NCBI RefSeq assembly: GCF_007556585.1
Contig: NZ_VJNA01000009.1
Span: 1 to 64,000 of the forward strand
Origin: Tepidimonas aquatica
GTDB taxonomy: Bacteria; Pseudomonadota; Gammaproteobacteria; Burkholderiales; Burkholderiaceae_C
Length of the DNA stretch: 64,000 bases
Direction of reading: 5' to 3'
Every line of letters starts with the position of its first letter. Position 1 is the stretch's first letter. The notes under the pieces were generated by a model. That model made no database searches. It saw nothing but the letters and a program-made list of their open reading frames with translations, and was not told where the DNA came from. The translations under genes were made by a program, and so were the position numbers. Shown in pieces: positions 53,850 to 63,770 of this stretch.

Positions 53850-56267
53850 TCAACCGCACGCGCCCATGTGCCCGCAGGCGGTGCAGTGGTCGCAGCCATC
53901 GCGCCGGATGACGGCGCGCGCTCCGCACTCGGGGCATTTGCGCCCGGGCAGGGGTGCGGGCGTTGCGCCGATCGCGGCGGCCGCGCCGGGCGCATTCGGG
54001 GGAGTGGCCGGGCGCGCTTTGCGCTCGATGATCTGCTGGATCGCGTAGGCGATGGCGGCCACCTCCGAGTCGTGCCACAGGGGCACGCGGGCGCCGTCCT
54101 CGCGCACGCGCTCGCCCAGGCGCACCGGGCCGCGGTCCCACACCACTTTGCGCATGTCGGCCAGCGCCCGCTCCAGGAAGCCCCCGCGCGCCGCCAGCGA
54201 CAGCAGCCGCATGCTGGCCGAGATCCACTGTTGCGACTCGCCGCTTTGGCCCACCGGCATGAAGAACTCGATGGCCCGGCTGCGCGGGGTGCCATCGGCC
54301 TGCGTCACCGGCAGGAACGACACCACCAGATACAGCGTCTTGGGGCCCTCGGCGGTCCAGTATTCGACTTTTTCGGCCACGGCCTCCAGCGCGCCGCGCG
54401 GACGTTTCTCGATCACCGCGCGCATCGGGTCGGTCGCCGTGGTCGCCGGTGCCGTCGCGGCGGGTTCTCCAGAGGTGCTCAGCACGGCGCCGACGATGGC
54501 GTTGGGCCGGTAGGTGGTCAGCCCCTTGAGGCCGGCGCGCCAGGCGTGCAGATACAGGTCGCGAAACGCCTCGTAGGGGCAGTCGGCCGGGACGTTGACG
54601 GTCTTGGAAATGGCCGAGTCGATGTAGGGCTGCACCGCCTCCATCATCGCCACATGGTCGGTGGGCGCGATCTCCAAGGCGCTGACGAAGGCCTCGGTCA
54701 AGGGGGTCTGCGGTCCATGCAGCGCCCGGTACAGACGCCAGGCGTGGTCCTGCACCTCGTAGACGCGCACGCTGCCGTCGGCCTCGCGCTTGCGGCGCGT
54801 GTAGGTCCACGCGAAGGCCGGCTCGACGCCGTTGGAGGCGTTGTCGGCGAACGCCAGGCTGACGGTGCCGGTGGGCGCGATCGACAGCAGGTGGCTGTTG
54901 CGCAGGCCATGGGCGCGGATGGCCGCCTTCAATTCGTCGGGCAAGCGGCTGGCGAAGGTGCCTTCGGCCAGCACGGCATCGGCGTCGAACAGGGGGTAGG
55001 CCCCTTTTTCGCGCGCCAGCGCCACCGAGGCGCGGTAGGCCGCGTCGCGCATCGTTCGGGCGATGCGGCTGGCCATCGCGCGGCCTTCGTCACGGTCATA
55101 GCGCAGCCCGAGCATGATCAGCGCATCGCCCAGCCCGGTGAAGCCGACGCCGATGCGGCGCTTGGCGCGCGCCTCGGCCTGCTGCTGCGGCAGCGGCCAG
55201 TGCGTCACGTCCAGCACATTGTCCAGCAGCCGCACCTGCACCGCCACCGCTTGCGCAAAAGTGTCGAAGTCGAACCGAGCCGCCCCACCGTGCCCGAACG
55301 GATGGCGCACGAAGCGCGGCAGAATCAGGGGCCCCAGGCAGCAACAGCCGTAGGCGGGCAGGGGTTGCTCGCCGCAGGGATTGGTCGCCTCGATGTGCTC
55401 GACCGCACGCAAGTTGTTGTCGCGCTGGATGGTGTCGAGGAACAGAACGCCCGGCTCGGCAAAGTCGTAGGCCGAGCGCATGACGGTGTCCCACAGCTCG
55501 CGCGCCGGCAGGCGGCGGTACACCCACAGGCCATCGGCCTTTCGCGCCGCCCCGGCGGCTTTGAGTTCGTCGGACGGCTCGGCGCGGTGCACCAGCTCCC
55601 ACTCGGCGTCGGCCTGCACGGCCTGGATGAAGGCATCCGGCACCGCGACCGAGACGTTGAAGTTGTTCCACCGACCCGGCGTGCGTTTGGCGGTGATGAA
55701 GTCGAGCACGTCGGGGTGGTCGATGCGCAACACCGCCATCTGCGCGCCGCGGCGGGCGCCGGCGCTTTCCACCGTTGCGCACGACTGGTCGAACACGTTG
55801 ATGTAGCTGCACGGGCCGCTGGCGGTGGAGGCGGTGCCGCGCACCCGCGCCCCGCGCGGGCGAATGCGCGAGAAGTCGTACCCCACACCGCCGCCGCGGC
55901 GCATGGTCTCGGCAGCCTCGCGCAGCGCCTCGTAAATGCCGGGGTAGCCGTCGTCGTCCATGCCCTGGATGCAGTCGCCCACGGGCTGCACGAAGCAGTT
56001 GATGAGGGTGGCCTGGATGCCGGTGCCGGCGGCGCTCATGATGCGTCCGGCGCCAACCGCCCCCTGCGCCAGATGCTGACGAAAGCGCGCTGCCCACTGC
56101 GCCTGCTGCTCGGGAGCTTCGGGGGTGGCCAGGGCGTGCGCCACGCGGTCGAGCAGATCGTCCAGTCCCCGTTCGCCGGGCTTGAGGTATTTCTCCCGCA
56201 GCACGTCCTGGCTGATGGGCTGGGGCGGCAGCGGCGGCGTGGGGTCGGGGGGCAGACAGCGGTCCAT
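53850..56267 (-). CDS. nrdJ: Adenosylcobalamin-dependent (class II) ribonucleotide reductase
   Basis: 805 aa. MDRCLPPDPTPPLPPQPISQ was taken as the start; residues upstream are not conserved. It makes deoxyribonucleotides with or without O2, using vitamin B12. Visible parts are LINCFVQPVGDCIQGMDDDG, the substrate-site stretch RRGGGVGYDFSRIRPRG, NPCGEQPLPAYGCCCLGPL with the radical-site cysteine, SIAPTGTVSLAF and a C-terminal zinc-ribbon-like CPECG with CDHCTACG. A B12-dependent enzyme fits a facultative anaerobe. No cobalamin riboswitch is seen upstream. Confidence 0.93.
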   Translation of the reverse strand: MDRCLPPDPTPPLPPQPISQDVLREKYLKPGERGLDDLLDRVAHALATPEAPEQQAQWAARFRQHLAQGAVGAGRIMSAAGTGIQATLINCFVQPVGDCIQGMDDDGYPGIYEALREAAETMRRGGGVGYDFSRIRPRGARVRGTASTASGPCSYINVFDQSCATVESAGARRGAQMAVLRIDHPDVLDFITAKRTPGRWNNFNVSVAVPDAFIQAVQADAEWELVHRAEPSDELKAAGAARKADGLWVYRRLPARELWDTVMRSAYDFAEPGVLFLDTIQRDNNLRAVEHIEATNPCGEQPLPAYGCCCLGPLILPRFVRHPFGHGGAARFDFDTFAQAVAVQVRLLDNVLDVTHWPLPQQQAEARAKRRIGVGFTGLGDALIMLGLRYDRDEGRAMASRIARTMRDAAYRASVALAREKGAYPLFDADAVLAEGTFASRLPDELKAAIRAHGLRNSHLLSIAPTGTVSLAFADNASNGVEPAFAWTYTRRKREADGSVRVYEVQDHAWRLYRALHGPQTPLTEAFVSALEIAPTDHVAMMEAVQPYIDSAISKTVNVPADCPYEAFRDLYLHAWRAGLKGLTTYRPNAIVGAVLSTSGEPAATAPATTATDPMRAVIEKRPRGALEAVAEKVEYWTAEGPKTLYLVVSFLPVTQADGTPRSRAIEFFMPVGQSGESQQWISASMRLLSLAARGGFLERALADMRKVVWDRGPVRLGERVREDGARVPLWHDSEVAAIAYAIQQIIERKARPATPPNAPGAAAAIGATPAPLPGRKCPECGARAVIRRDGCDHCTACGHMGACG

Positions 56268-56401
56268 GGCGATCGGGCGAGGTGCCGGTTGACGACAGGC
56301 CCTATTGGACACCCGCCGGCACGATCTGGCCACGCCGGCGCATCCTTCCGTTGGCCTATTCCCAACGGTCGATGCCGGCGGCGCCCGGCCCCCTCACCCG
56401 C

Positions 56402-57388
56402 TCACTTGAGCCAGCCGCGCTTGCGGAAGTACAGCATTGGCCCCACGGCGCTGGCCACCATCAGCGCCAGCGCGAACGGGTAGCCCAGGCGCCACTCCAG
56501 CTCGGGCATGTACTGAAAGTTCATGCCGTAGATGCTGGCGATCAGCGTGGGCGGCAGCAGCGCCACGCTGGCCACTGAGAAGATCTTGATGATCTTGTTC
56601 TGGTTGATGTTGATGAAGCCGATCGTGGCATCCATCAGGAAGTTGATCTTGTCGAACAAGAACGACGTGTGACCCTCGAGCGAGTCGATGTCGCGCAGGA
56701 TCTGGCGTGCGTCTTCGAACTGCTCGGCGCTGAGCAGCCGCATGCGCATCAAAAAGCTGATGGCGCGGCGCGTGTCCATCATGTCGCGCCGAATGCGGCC
56801 GGAGAGGTCCTCGTGGCGGGCGATGGCCGACAGCACCTGCTGCGCGCTGTCGTCGGTCAGTTGGCCCGACAGCACCTGCGCGCTGATCGATTCCAGCTCG
56901 TCGTGCACGCCCTCCAGGATGTCGGCGCAGTACTCGACGTCGGTGTCGTACAGCGCCAGCAGCACGTCCTTGGCGTCGTCGATGAGGCCGGGCATGCGCC
57001 GCGCGCGCAGCCGCAACAGGCGAAACACCGGCAGGTCCTCGTCGTGGATGGAAAACAGCACCCCGTGGCTTTTGAGGTCCGGATTGCGGTCGTTCAGAAT
57101 GAAGGCCACCCGCACATGGCGCGGGCCATCGTCGTCGTCGATGAGGAAGTCCGAGCGCACGTGCAGCTCGCCGTTGTCTTCCTCAAAGAAGCGCGCCGAC
57201 TCCTCGATGTCGTCGTCCATCGCGTCTTCGGGGATGGACAGGCCGAAGTGCTGCCGTACCCAGCGGCGCTCCTCGGAGGTGGGCGACTCCATGTCGACCC
57301 AGATCGGTTGAAAGCGGGCCAGATCCTCCAGGGATTCGATTTCTTCCTGGAACAGGCGGCCGTTGACGAGCGTGAAGACGTTGAGCAT
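56402..57388 (-). CDS. corA: Magnesium/cobalt transporter CorA
   Basis: 328 aa. MLNVFTLVNGRLFQEEIESL was chosen as the start. A long acidic cytoplasmic domain is followed by two C-terminal helices with the signature YGMNF (IASIYGMNFQYMPELEW) between them. It forms a pentameric channel for Mg2+. It ends 134 bp before nrdJ on the same strand. The 187-bp leader upstream (57389-57575) is GC-rich; I see no recognised Mg2+ riboswitch there. Confidence 0.93.
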   Translation of the reverse strand: MLNVFTLVNGRLFQEEIESLEDLARFQPIWVDMESPTSEERRWVRQHFGLSIPEDAMDDDIEESARFFEEDNGELHVRSDFLIDDDDGPRHVRVAFILNDRNPDLKSHGVLFSIHDEDLPVFRLLRLRARRMPGLIDDAKDVLLALYDTDVEYCADILEGVHDELESISAQVLSGQLTDDSAQQVLSAIARHEDLSGRIRRDMMDTRRAISFLMRMRLLSAEQFEDARQILRDIDSLEGHTSFLFDKINFLMDATIGFININQNKIIKIFSVASVALLPPTLIASIYGMNFQYMPELEWRLGYPFALALMVASAVGPMLYFRKRGWLK

Positions 57389-57575
57389 GGCGGCGCGGGA
57401 CGGGTCGGTGTTGGGGAGGGCAAGCGCTTGCGGCGGTGCGCACCCCACCCACACACGCAAGGCCGCGCCACGTGGGCGCCGTCAGCCGTCGCGCCGCAGG
57501 CCGGGCGCCGGCACCGCAAGCACGCGACTAGGGCTGCTTTCCACGGTGGGCTCCAAGGCTACGGTGAAGCCTGCA

Positions 57576-58808
57576 TTATGGCACTTCGGCGGCCGGTTGG
57601 GGACGGTCGGCCAGCAGCGCGCGCAGCGCGGCGGCGTGCGCCTGGGCGTCGGCTTCGCCCAGGCGCATCAGGGCGTGCACGAAGGGCGGCTCGAACAGCA
57701 GGTAGCTGGCCAGCGCGGCGGCGCTGCCCGCGCTGCCGCGGCGCGTGTCCAGCGCCCCCAGGCCGGCCAGCGTGTCGCGGGTGGCGCGCGGCAGCGCGTG
57801 CGCGTGTTGCAGCGCCAGCTCGTCCAGCGACGCGCTGGGTTGGATGGCCAGCACATCCACCGGGCGGTAGGGCAACGCCTGCGCCACGGCGGGGGGCAGC
57901 GCGCGCAACGCCCGGCTGACGCGCTGGGCCTGCTCCACGTCGGCCTGCAGCGTGTCGTGGAACACGCTGGCCAGGGCGTGGCCGGCGATGGTGCCGGCGC
58001 TGGGCTCGCCGCCGGCGGCGCTGCTGCGGCCCAGCGCGGCCCGTTGCGGCTGGCCGACGCCAATGACCAGGATGCGGTCGGCACCGGCGTGGATGGCCGC
58101 CGACAGCGGCGAGAGCTGGCGCATCGAGCCGTCGCCGAAATACTCCTTGTGGTCATCGACCCACAGCGGCACGGCGGGGAACAGAAACGGGATGGCGGCC
58201 GAGGCCATCAGGTGCTCGAGGCCGATGACGGCCGGCTCGGCGCGCCGCCCCGGGCGGCGCCAGGGCGGCAGCGCGCCGTCGCGGACCTGAAAAAACGTCC
58301 AATGCTCGCCCGTGGTGTAGCTGGAGGCTGTCACGCCCAGCGCGAACAGCACGCCGTTGTCGATGGCCGCGGCCAGCCGCGGCAGGTCGATGGCGCGGTG
58401 CAGCGTGTCCACCAGCGGCAGGCTGTCCAGCAGCGCGCGGTGGCGGCGGACCTGGCGCATCAACGTCAGCCCGGCGCTGAGCAGGTTCGGACGGCCCAGG
58501 CGCAGCGCCTGCAAGCGGTACACCTGCTCGGAGCGCAGCCGGCTCCAAAACGACGCCAGCCGGTCCAGCGCGTGCAAGCCTTCGTCGGCGCAACTGGCCA
58601 CGAAGGTGGCGTTGAGCGCGCCGGCCGAGGTGCCCACCAGCACGTCGAACGGCAGCCGTGGGCCCGGCAGCAGGCGCGCCAGCGCGCGCAGCACCCCCAC
58701 TTGGTAGGCGGTGCGCGCACCGCCGCCCATCAGCACCAGCGCCCGCCGCCCCGGGGGTGGGGGGGCATCGGCGGGCAAGGCGGTGGCAAGCAAGGTGTCC
58801 AGGGCCAT
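57576..58808 (-). CDS. Patatin-like phospholipase
   Basis: 410 aa; start MALDTLLATALPADAPPPPG. The oxyanion-hole motif is LVLMGGGARTAYQVGVLRAL, the nucleophile serine is in LVGTSAGALNATF and the catalytic aspartate is in YFGDGSMRQLSPL. No signal peptide is visible, so it should be cytoplasmic or peripheral. The family hydrolyses lipid acyl groups; the substrate is unknown. Similar genes are common next to hpf-type loci in Burkholderiales. Confidence 0.88.
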   Translation of the reverse strand: MALDTLLATALPADAPPPPGRRALVLMGGGARTAYQVGVLRALARLLPGPRLPFDVLVGTSAGALNATFVASCADEGLHALDRLASFWSRLRSEQVYRLQALRLGRPNLLSAGLTLMRQVRRHRALLDSLPLVDTLHRAIDLPRLAAAIDNGVLFALGVTASSYTTGEHWTFFQVRDGALPPWRRPGRRAEPAVIGLEHLMASAAIPFLFPAVPLWVDDHKEYFGDGSMRQLSPLSAAIHAGADRILVIGVGQPQRAALGRSSAAGGEPSAGTIAGHALASVFHDTLQADVEQAQRVSRALRALPPAVAQALPYRPVDVLAIQPSASLDELALQHAHALPRATRDTLAGLGALDTRRGSAGSAAALASYLLFEPPFVHALMRLGEADAQAHAAALRALLADRPQPAAEVP

Positions 58809-58903
58809 GGGGCTTGGCGGGTCGATTCGATTCAGTATCGATGTGGCGTGGGCGCGGCGGCCATCGGGACTATCCCGGGGCCGGGTTGGGCGCGGCGGGG
58901 CGC

Positions 58904-58932
58904 TTGTCACGACGCCGTCAAACGGGCATAGT
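58904..58932 (+). promoter_or_regulatory. Sigma-70-like promoter for hpf
   Basis: TTGTCA (58904-58909) and CATAGT (58927-58932) are separated by 17 bp, about 100 bp before the hpf start. An imperfect GC-rich hairpin with outer arms TGTGGGG/CCCCACA follows at 58938-58970, at or just after the predicted start point. Confidence 0.45.
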
Positions 58933-59033
58933 AAGGGTGTGGGGTCAGCCGCACGGGCTGCCGCCCCACAAGGCGAACCCGGTCGGTCGGCGGCCGGGTC
59001 CAGTCCATTGAGGCAACGATAGGAGGCCCCGTC

Positions 59034-59366
59034 ATGAACCTGACCATCAGCGGACACCACCTCGAAGTCACGCCTGCGCTGCGCAGCTACGTCACGTCCA
59101 AGCTGGAGCGCATCTCCCGCCACTTCGATCAGGTGGTGGATATCCGTGTCCTGTTGTCGGTGGACAAGATCAAGGACAAGGATCACCGCCAGAAGGCCGA
59201 ATGCAACATCCACGTCAAGGGCAAGGAGATTTACGCCGAGAGTACGCACGCCGACCTGTACGCGGCGGTGGACGAGCTGGCCGACAAGCTCGACCGCCAA
59301 GTGCTGCGCTACAAAGACAAGGTGCAGGAGCACCACCACCTGCCGATGAAGCGGGAGGTGGCCTAA
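59034..59366 (+). CDS. hpf: Ribosome hibernation promoting factor
   Basis: 110 aa, short HPF type. [20 protein letters not shown] and the following [37 protein letters not shown] and [20 protein letters not shown] are characteristic. It binds the ribosomal decoding centre and promotes inactive dimers in stationary phase. ATG 59034 follows ATAGGAGGCC. In many proteobacteria rpoN sits directly upstream; here the upstream neighbour is a divergent patatin gene. Confidence 0.94.
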   Translation: MNLTISGHHLEVTPALRSYVTSKLERISRHFDQVVDIRVLLSVDKIKDKDHRQKAECNIHVKGKEIYAESTHADLYAAVDELADKLDRQVLRYKDKVQEHHHLPMKREVA

Positions 59367-59398
59367 GGCCCAGCATGGCGGCGTGTTGCTGCGCCGCA

Positions 59399-59428
59399 AC
59401 AAACCGCCTGCCGCTGCAGGCGGTTTGT
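59399..59428 (+). terminator. Hairpin between hpf and ptsN
   Basis: The arms ACAAACCGCCTGC and GCAGGCGGTTTGT are a perfect 13-bp inverted repeat with a 4-nt loop, 33 bp after hpf. The downstream tail (CGTTGCC) has no real T-run, so termination may be partial. Confidence 0.65.
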
Positions 59429-59498
59429 CGTTGCCAGTGTGGGCAAAATGCAACGCGGCGGCGTATCATCCGCGGTCTGCGCCCAAGGTGAAGTTTCC

Positions 59499-59969
59499 AT
59501 GAACCGTTTGTCCGCCATCCTACCCCCGGAGCATGTGCTCGTGGCCGTCGATGCCACCAGCAAAAAGCGCGCGTTCGAGGAAGCCGGTTTGCTGTTCGAG
59601 TCGCTGCACGGTCTCAACCGCGCGCTCATCACCGACAGCCTGTTTGCGCGCGAGCGCCTGGGCTCGACCGGCTTGGGGCATGGGGTGGCCATCCCGCATG
59701 GCCGCATCAAGGGGCTCAAGCAGCCGATGGCGGCGGTGTTTCGGCTGGCGCAACCCATCGGCTTCGATGCGCCGGACGAGCAGCCCGTCAGCCTGTTGAT
59801 TTTCCTGCTGGTGCCCGAGGCGGCCACGCAAAAGCATTTGGAAATCCTGTCTGAGATCGCCGAGTTGCTCAGCGACGCGTCGCTGCGCGAGCAGCTCAAG
59901 GCCGCCGACAACCCGGCCACGCTGCACGGGTTGATCGCCAGCTGGCAGTCGGCGCACGCGCCGGCTTGA
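59499..59969 (+). CDS. ptsN: Nitrogen-regulatory EIIA(Ntr)
   Basis: 156 aa. MNRLSAILPPEHVLVAVDAT is the start. The phosphorylated histidine is His67 in GLGHGVAIPHGRIKGLKQPM. The C-terminal half (LIFLLVPEAATQKHLEILSE) is typical of the fructose/Ntr EIIA fold. It is the output of the regulatory PTS and controls potassium and nitrogen-related functions in other proteobacteria. It is followed by hprK at 64 bp. Confidence 0.95.
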   Translation: MNRLSAILPPEHVLVAVDATSKKRAFEEAGLLFESLHGLNRALITDSLFARERLGSTGLGHGVAIPHGRIKGLKQPMAAVFRLAQPIGFDAPDEQPVSLLIFLLVPEAATQKHLEILSEIAELLSDASLREQLKAADNPATLHGLIASWQSAHAPA

Positions 59970-60032
59970 TGCACCGGCCGTCCCCGGCGGGACGGCCAGG
60001 CGTCGTACCGTTGCCTACCCCTTGGGCTGCCC

Positions 60033-60986
60033 ATGAAACCCCGCGCCATCAGTGCCGATGTGCTGTTTGAGCGCCACCGCGAAACGCTCAAGTGGCAGTG
60101 GGTGGCGGGTCAAAGCGCCAGCGAGCGGCGCTTTGACGACAAGGCGGTGGCCGAGGCCCGCTCCGGCGCCGACTTGGTGGGCTACCTCAACTACATCCAC
60201 CCGTATCGCGCCCAGGTGCTGGGCGCGCGCGAGGTGGCGTACCTGCTCAACGCCACCGAGGAAGACTGCCGCCGCCGGGTGGCGCGCATCGTGACGCTGG
60301 AGCCGCCGCTGCTGGTGGTGGCCGACGACCAGCCGCCGCCGACGGAGCTGGTGGCGATGTGCGAGCGCGCCCACATTCCGTTGTTTGCCACCGCGGCGTC
60401 GGCGGCGTTCGTCATCGACGTGCTGCGCGCGCACCTGTCGCGCTACTTTGCTGAGCGCACCACGATGCACGGGGTGTTCATGGATATCCTGGGGCTGGGG
60501 GTGTTGATCACCGGCGAGTCGGGGCTGGGCAAAAGCGAGCTGGGGCTGGAGCTGATTTCGCGCGGGCACGGGCTGGTGGCCGACGATGCGGTGGACCTGT
60601 ACCGCGTCAACCAAACCACCATCGAGGGCCGCTGCCCGGAGCTGCTGCAAAACCTGCTGGAGGTACGCGGCATCGGGCTGCTGGACATCAAAGCCATCTT
60701 TGGCGAGACGGCGGTGCGGCGCAAGATGCGGCTGCGCCTGATCGTGCACCTGGTGCGGCTGGCCACGCTGGAGCGCGACTACGAGCGGCTGCCGGGCGAG
60801 CCGCTGCACCAGGACGTGCTGGGCGTGGCGATCCGCAAGACCGTCATCCCCGTGGTGGCGGGGCGCAACATGGCGGTGCTGGTGGAAGCCGCCGTGCGCA
60901 ACACCGTGCTGCAGCTGCGCGGCATCGACACGTACCAGGAATTCGTGCAGCGCCAGCGCGCCGCGATGTTGCGCGACGACGGTTGA
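60033..60986 (+). CDS. hprK: HPr kinase/phosphorylase
   Basis: 317 aa. The P-loop is [12 protein letters not shown] (from residue 161). The second signature is [20 protein letters not shown], after [15 protein letters not shown]. It phosphorylates and dephosphorylates Ser46 of HPr, and that HPr is encoded in this window at 10726. The gene order ptsN-hprK is conserved in betaproteobacteria. Confidence 0.95.
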   Translation: MKPRAISADVLFERHRETLKWQWVAGQSASERRFDDKAVAEARSGADLVGYLNYIHPYRAQVLGAREVAYLLNATEEDCRRRVARIVTLEPPLLVVADDQPPPTELVAMCERAHIPLFATAASAAFVIDVLRAHLSRYFAERTTMHGVFMDILGLGVLITGESGLGKSELGLELISRGHGLVADDAVDLYRVNQTTIEGRCPELLQNLLEVRGIGLLDIKAIFGETAVRRKMRLRLIVHLVRLATLERDYERLPGEPLHQDVLGVAIRKTVIPVVAGRNMAVLVEAAVRNTVLQLRGIDTYQEFVQRQRAAMLRDDG

Positions 60987-61007
60987 GCCGAGCCACGCTG
61001 GCTGGGG

Positions 61008-61457
61008 TCAGCCGCCGCGCCGACCTGCGGACCGGGTGCGGTGTGGGCAATCGGCACGGGTGCAGTGCGCGTACAGCGACAGCGCGTGTTCCTGCAGCGC
61101 AAAGCCACGCTCCTGCGCGATGATCTGCTGGCGCCGCTCGATTTCGGGGTCGTAAAACTCTTCGACGCGGCCGCAGTCCAGGCACACCAGGTGGTCATGG
61201 TGCTGGCCTTCGTTGAGCTCGTAGACGGCCTTGCCCGACTCGAAGTTGCTGCGCACCAGGATGCCGGCCTGCTCGAACTGCGTCAGCACCCGGTACACGG
61301 TGGCCAGCCCGATGTCGGACTGCTCCTCCAGCAGGGCTTTGAAGACATCCTCGGCGGTCATGTGACGCTGGCGGCCCGACTGGAAAATCTCCAGGATCTT
61401 GAGCCGCGGCAGCGTGGCCTTGAGCCCGGTGCTCTTGAGTTCTTCGAGGCTGGTCAT
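61008..61457 (-). CDS. fur: Ferric uptake regulator Fur
   Basis: 149 aa. [20 protein letters not shown] was preferred to a TTG seven codons upstream. The winged helix covers [20 protein letters not shown] and [20 protein letters not shown]. Metal sites include [20 protein letters not shown] and the C-terminal CTRADCPH. It represses iron-uptake genes when loaded with Fe2+. It faces away from bamE across a 115-bp divergent region and converges on hprK. Confidence 0.95.
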   Translation of the reverse strand: MTSLEELKSTGLKATLPRLKILEIFQSGRQRHMTAEDVFKALLEEQSDIGLATVYRVLTQFEQAGILVRSNFESGKAVYELNEGQHHDHLVCLDCGRVEEFYDPEIERRQQIIAQERGFALQEHALSLYAHCTRADCPHRTRSAGRRGG

Positions 61458-61572
61458 CGCGTGTGGGCAGGGTCGCAAAAAGGAGCGGCGCCACGCCGCA
61501 TGGGCACGCCACTACAATGGGCCTGATGATATAACCTGGTGCGCTGTTTGTGCGCGCCGTGCGGGTTTTGCC

Positions 61573-62151
61573 ATGCCACCGATCGCTTACCTTCGCCGTC
61601 GTCTTGTCGTCCCCGCTGCGCTGGGCTTGGCCGCCCTTGGGCTGGCGGGGTGTTCGTCGATGGACGGCCTCAGCCAGCGCCTGTCGACCCTGGGTGGGGT
61701 CATCACGCCGTACCGCATCGATATCCTGCAGGGCAACGTCGTGGTGCGCGAGCAGGTCGAGGCGTTGCAGCCCGGCATGTCCCGCCAGCAGGTGCAGGCC
61801 ATCCTGGGCACGCCGCTGGTGGCCAGCATTTTCCACGCCGACCGCTGGGACTACGTGTTCACCTACCAGCGCCAGGGCCAGCCGGTGCAGCGCCGCGTGG
61901 TGACGGTGTGGTTCGAAGGCGACCGTATGGTGCGTGTGCAGACCGACGGCGAGCTGCCGACCGAGCGGGAATTTGTTGCCTCGCTGCAGGTGCGCCGGCC
62001 CAGCGGCGAAGCGCCACCGCTGCAGGCCAGCGACGAGCAGCTGCAAGCCGCGCAGGCCGCAGGCCCCAAGGCGCCAGCGGCTGATGCTCCCGCCGCCAAC
62101 CCGGCCACGCCGCCCGCGGCGGCGAGTTACCCGCCGCTGGAAGCGCGCTGA
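61573..62151 (+). CDS. bamE: Outer membrane assembly lipoprotein BamE (OmlA)
   Basis: 192 aa. The signal peptide [20 protein letters not shown] ends in lipobox LAGC. The BamE core is visible as [57 protein letters not shown] and [21 protein letters not shown] long alanine/proline-rich tail follows. It is a small subunit of the BAM machine in the outer membrane. The fur-bamE-dapB order is typical of Burkholderiales. Confidence 0.94.
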   Translation: MPPIAYLRRRLVVPAALGLAALGLAGCSSMDGLSQRLSTLGGVITPYRIDILQGNVVVREQVEALQPGMSRQQVQAILGTPLVASIFHADRWDYVFTYQRQGQPVQRRVVTVWFEGDRMVRVQTDGELPTEREFVASLQVRRPSGEAPPLQASDEQLQAAQAAGPKAPAADAPAANPATPPAAASYPPLEAR

Positions 62152-62173
62152 ACGCCGCCCCGACAACCACCCG

Positions 62174-62995
62174 ATGCCGACGACGATGACCACTCCTTAC
62201 GCGATTGCCATCGCAGGTGCCAGCGGCCGCATGGGCCGCATGCTGATCGAAGCGGTGCTGGGCGCCGAGGACTGTACGCTCAGCGCCGCACTGGACCGCC
62301 CCGACAGCCCCGCCTTGGGGCAGGATGCCGCTGCTTTTTTGGGGCGCACCAGCGGTGTAACGATCGGCGCCGATGTCGAGACCGCGCTGCGCGCAAGCCG
62401 CTTCCTGATCGACTTCACGCGCCCACAGGGGACGCTGGTGCACCTGCAGGCGTGTGTGCGCCACGGGGTGGCGATGGTGATTGGCACCACCGGCTTTGAC
62501 GACGCGCAAAAGGCCGCCATCGAGGCCGCGGCGCAGCACATCCCGATCGTGCTGGCGCCCAACATGAGCGTGGGCGTCAACGTCACGCTCAAGCTGCTGG
62601 AGTTGGCGGCGCAGGCATTGCGCGACGGCTACGACATCGAAATCGTCGAGGCCCACCACCGCCACAAGGTCGACGCCCCCAGCGGCACCGCGCTGAAGAT
62701 GGGCGAGGTCATCGCGGCGGCGCAGGGGCGCCGGCTGCAGGACTGCGCGGTGTACGAGCGCGTGGGCCACACGGGCGAGCGGCCGGCCGGCGCCATCGGC
62801 TTTGCCACGGTGCGCGGCGGCGACGTGGTGGGCGACCACACGGTGATGTTTTTGGGCAGCGGCGAGCGCATCGAAATCACGCACAAGTCCAGCAGCCGCG
62901 CCACCTACGCCCAGGGCAGCCTGCGCGCGGTGCGCTTTTTGGCCACGCGCCGCGCCGGCCTGTACGACATGTTCGACGTGCTGGGGTTGCGCTGA
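62174..62995 (+). CDS. dapB: 4-hydroxy-tetrahydrodipicolinate reductase
   Basis: 273 aa. The nucleotide site is [19 protein letters not shown]. The catalytic region is [20 protein letters not shown] (acid/base histidine and lysine). Others are [25 protein letters not shown] and the C-terminal [12 protein letters not shown]. It acts in the diaminopimelate/lysine pathway. It starts 22 bp after bamE and is probably co-transcribed with it. Confidence 0.95.
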   Translation: MPTTMTTPYAIAIAGASGRMGRMLIEAVLGAEDCTLSAALDRPDSPALGQDAAAFLGRTSGVTIGADVETALRASRFLIDFTRPQGTLVHLQACVRHGVAMVIGTTGFDDAQKAAIEAAAQHIPIVLAPNMSVGVNVTLKLLELAAQALRDGYDIEIVEAHHRHKVDAPSGTALKMGEVIAAAQGRRLQDCAVYERVGHTGERPAGAIGFATVRGGDVVGDHTVMFLGSGERIEITHKSSSRATYAQGSLRAVRFLATRRAGLYDMFDVLGLR

Positions 62996-63050
62996 AAGCG
63001 GCCGCACCCCGGCGAGCAGCCGTTTGGCACAACACGAGGAGGCAAGCACG

Positions 63051-63770
63051 ATGACGATCCAAACCCGCACCATCGACTACACGCACGACGGCGTCACCTT
63101 CGAAGGCCTGCTGGCGTGGGACGACACCGCCAGTGGACCGCGGCCGGCGGTGGCGGTGGCGCATGCCTGGGCCGGGCGCAGCGCGTTCGAAGACGGCAAG
63201 GCCCGCGCACTGGCCGAAGCCGGCTACGTCGGCTTTGCGATGGACGTGTACGGCAAGGGCAAACGCGGCAGTAACAACGAAGAAAACGCGGCGCTGATGA
63301 CGCCACTGGTGCAAAACCGCCCACTGCTGCAGGCGCGGCTGGGCGCGGCGTTGGCGACGCTGGCGCAGCAGCCCGAGGTCGACGCGCAGCGCCTGGCGGC
63401 CATCGGTTTTTGCTTTGGTGGCTTGAGCGTGCTGGACATGGCGCGCTGCGGCCTGCCGCTGCGTGGGGTGGTGAGCTTTCATGGCCTGTTCACGCCGCCG
63501 GGCAACACCGCCGGTCGCCGCATCGACGCCAAGGTGCTGGCGCTGCACGGGTGGGACGACCCCATGGCCAAGCCTGAGGCGGTGCTGGCGTTTGCGCAGG
63601 AAATGACCGCCGCCGGCGCCGACTGGCAGTTGCACGCCTACGGCGGCACGATGCATGCCTTCACCAACCCGCAAGCCAATGACCCTGGCTTTGGCACCGT
63701 CTACAGCGCCCGTGCCGACGCGCGCTCGTGGCAGGCGATGCGCAACTTTTTGGCCGAGGTGCTGGCGTGA
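63051..63770 (+). CDS. Dienelactone hydrolase family protein
   Basis: 239 aa; ATG 63051, 19 bp after an AGGAGG and likely co-transcribed with dapB 55 bp upstream. An alpha/beta-hydrolase with nucleophile Cys121 in IGFCFGGLSVLD, aspartate in LHGWDDPMAKPEAVL and histidine in YGGTMHAFTNPQAND, the Cys-Asp-His triad of dienelactone hydrolases. No chlorocatechol genes are nearby, so the natural substrate is unknown. Confidence 0.88.
   Translation: MTIQTRTIDYTHDGVTFEGLLAWDDTASGPRPAVAVAHAWAGRSAFEDGKARALAEAGYVGFAMDVYGKGKRGSNNEENAALMTPLVQNRPLLQARLGAALATLAQQPEVDAQRLAAIGFCFGGLSVLDMARCGLPLRGVVSFHGLFTPPGNTAGRRIDAKVLALHGWDDPMAKPEAVLAFAQEMTAAGADWQLHAYGGTMHAFTNPQANDPGFGTVYSARADARSWQAMRNFLAEVLA

Noticed and set aside
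56268-56401. Cobalamin riboswitch upstream of nrdJ
   Set aside because: The B12-box core GCCACTG and associated helices are not visible; the region is only GC-rich.
53265-56483. Open frame of 1072 codons opposite nrdJ and the riboswitch
   Set aside because: Crosses the riboswitch and reads antisense to conserved NrdJ motifs; compositional artefact.
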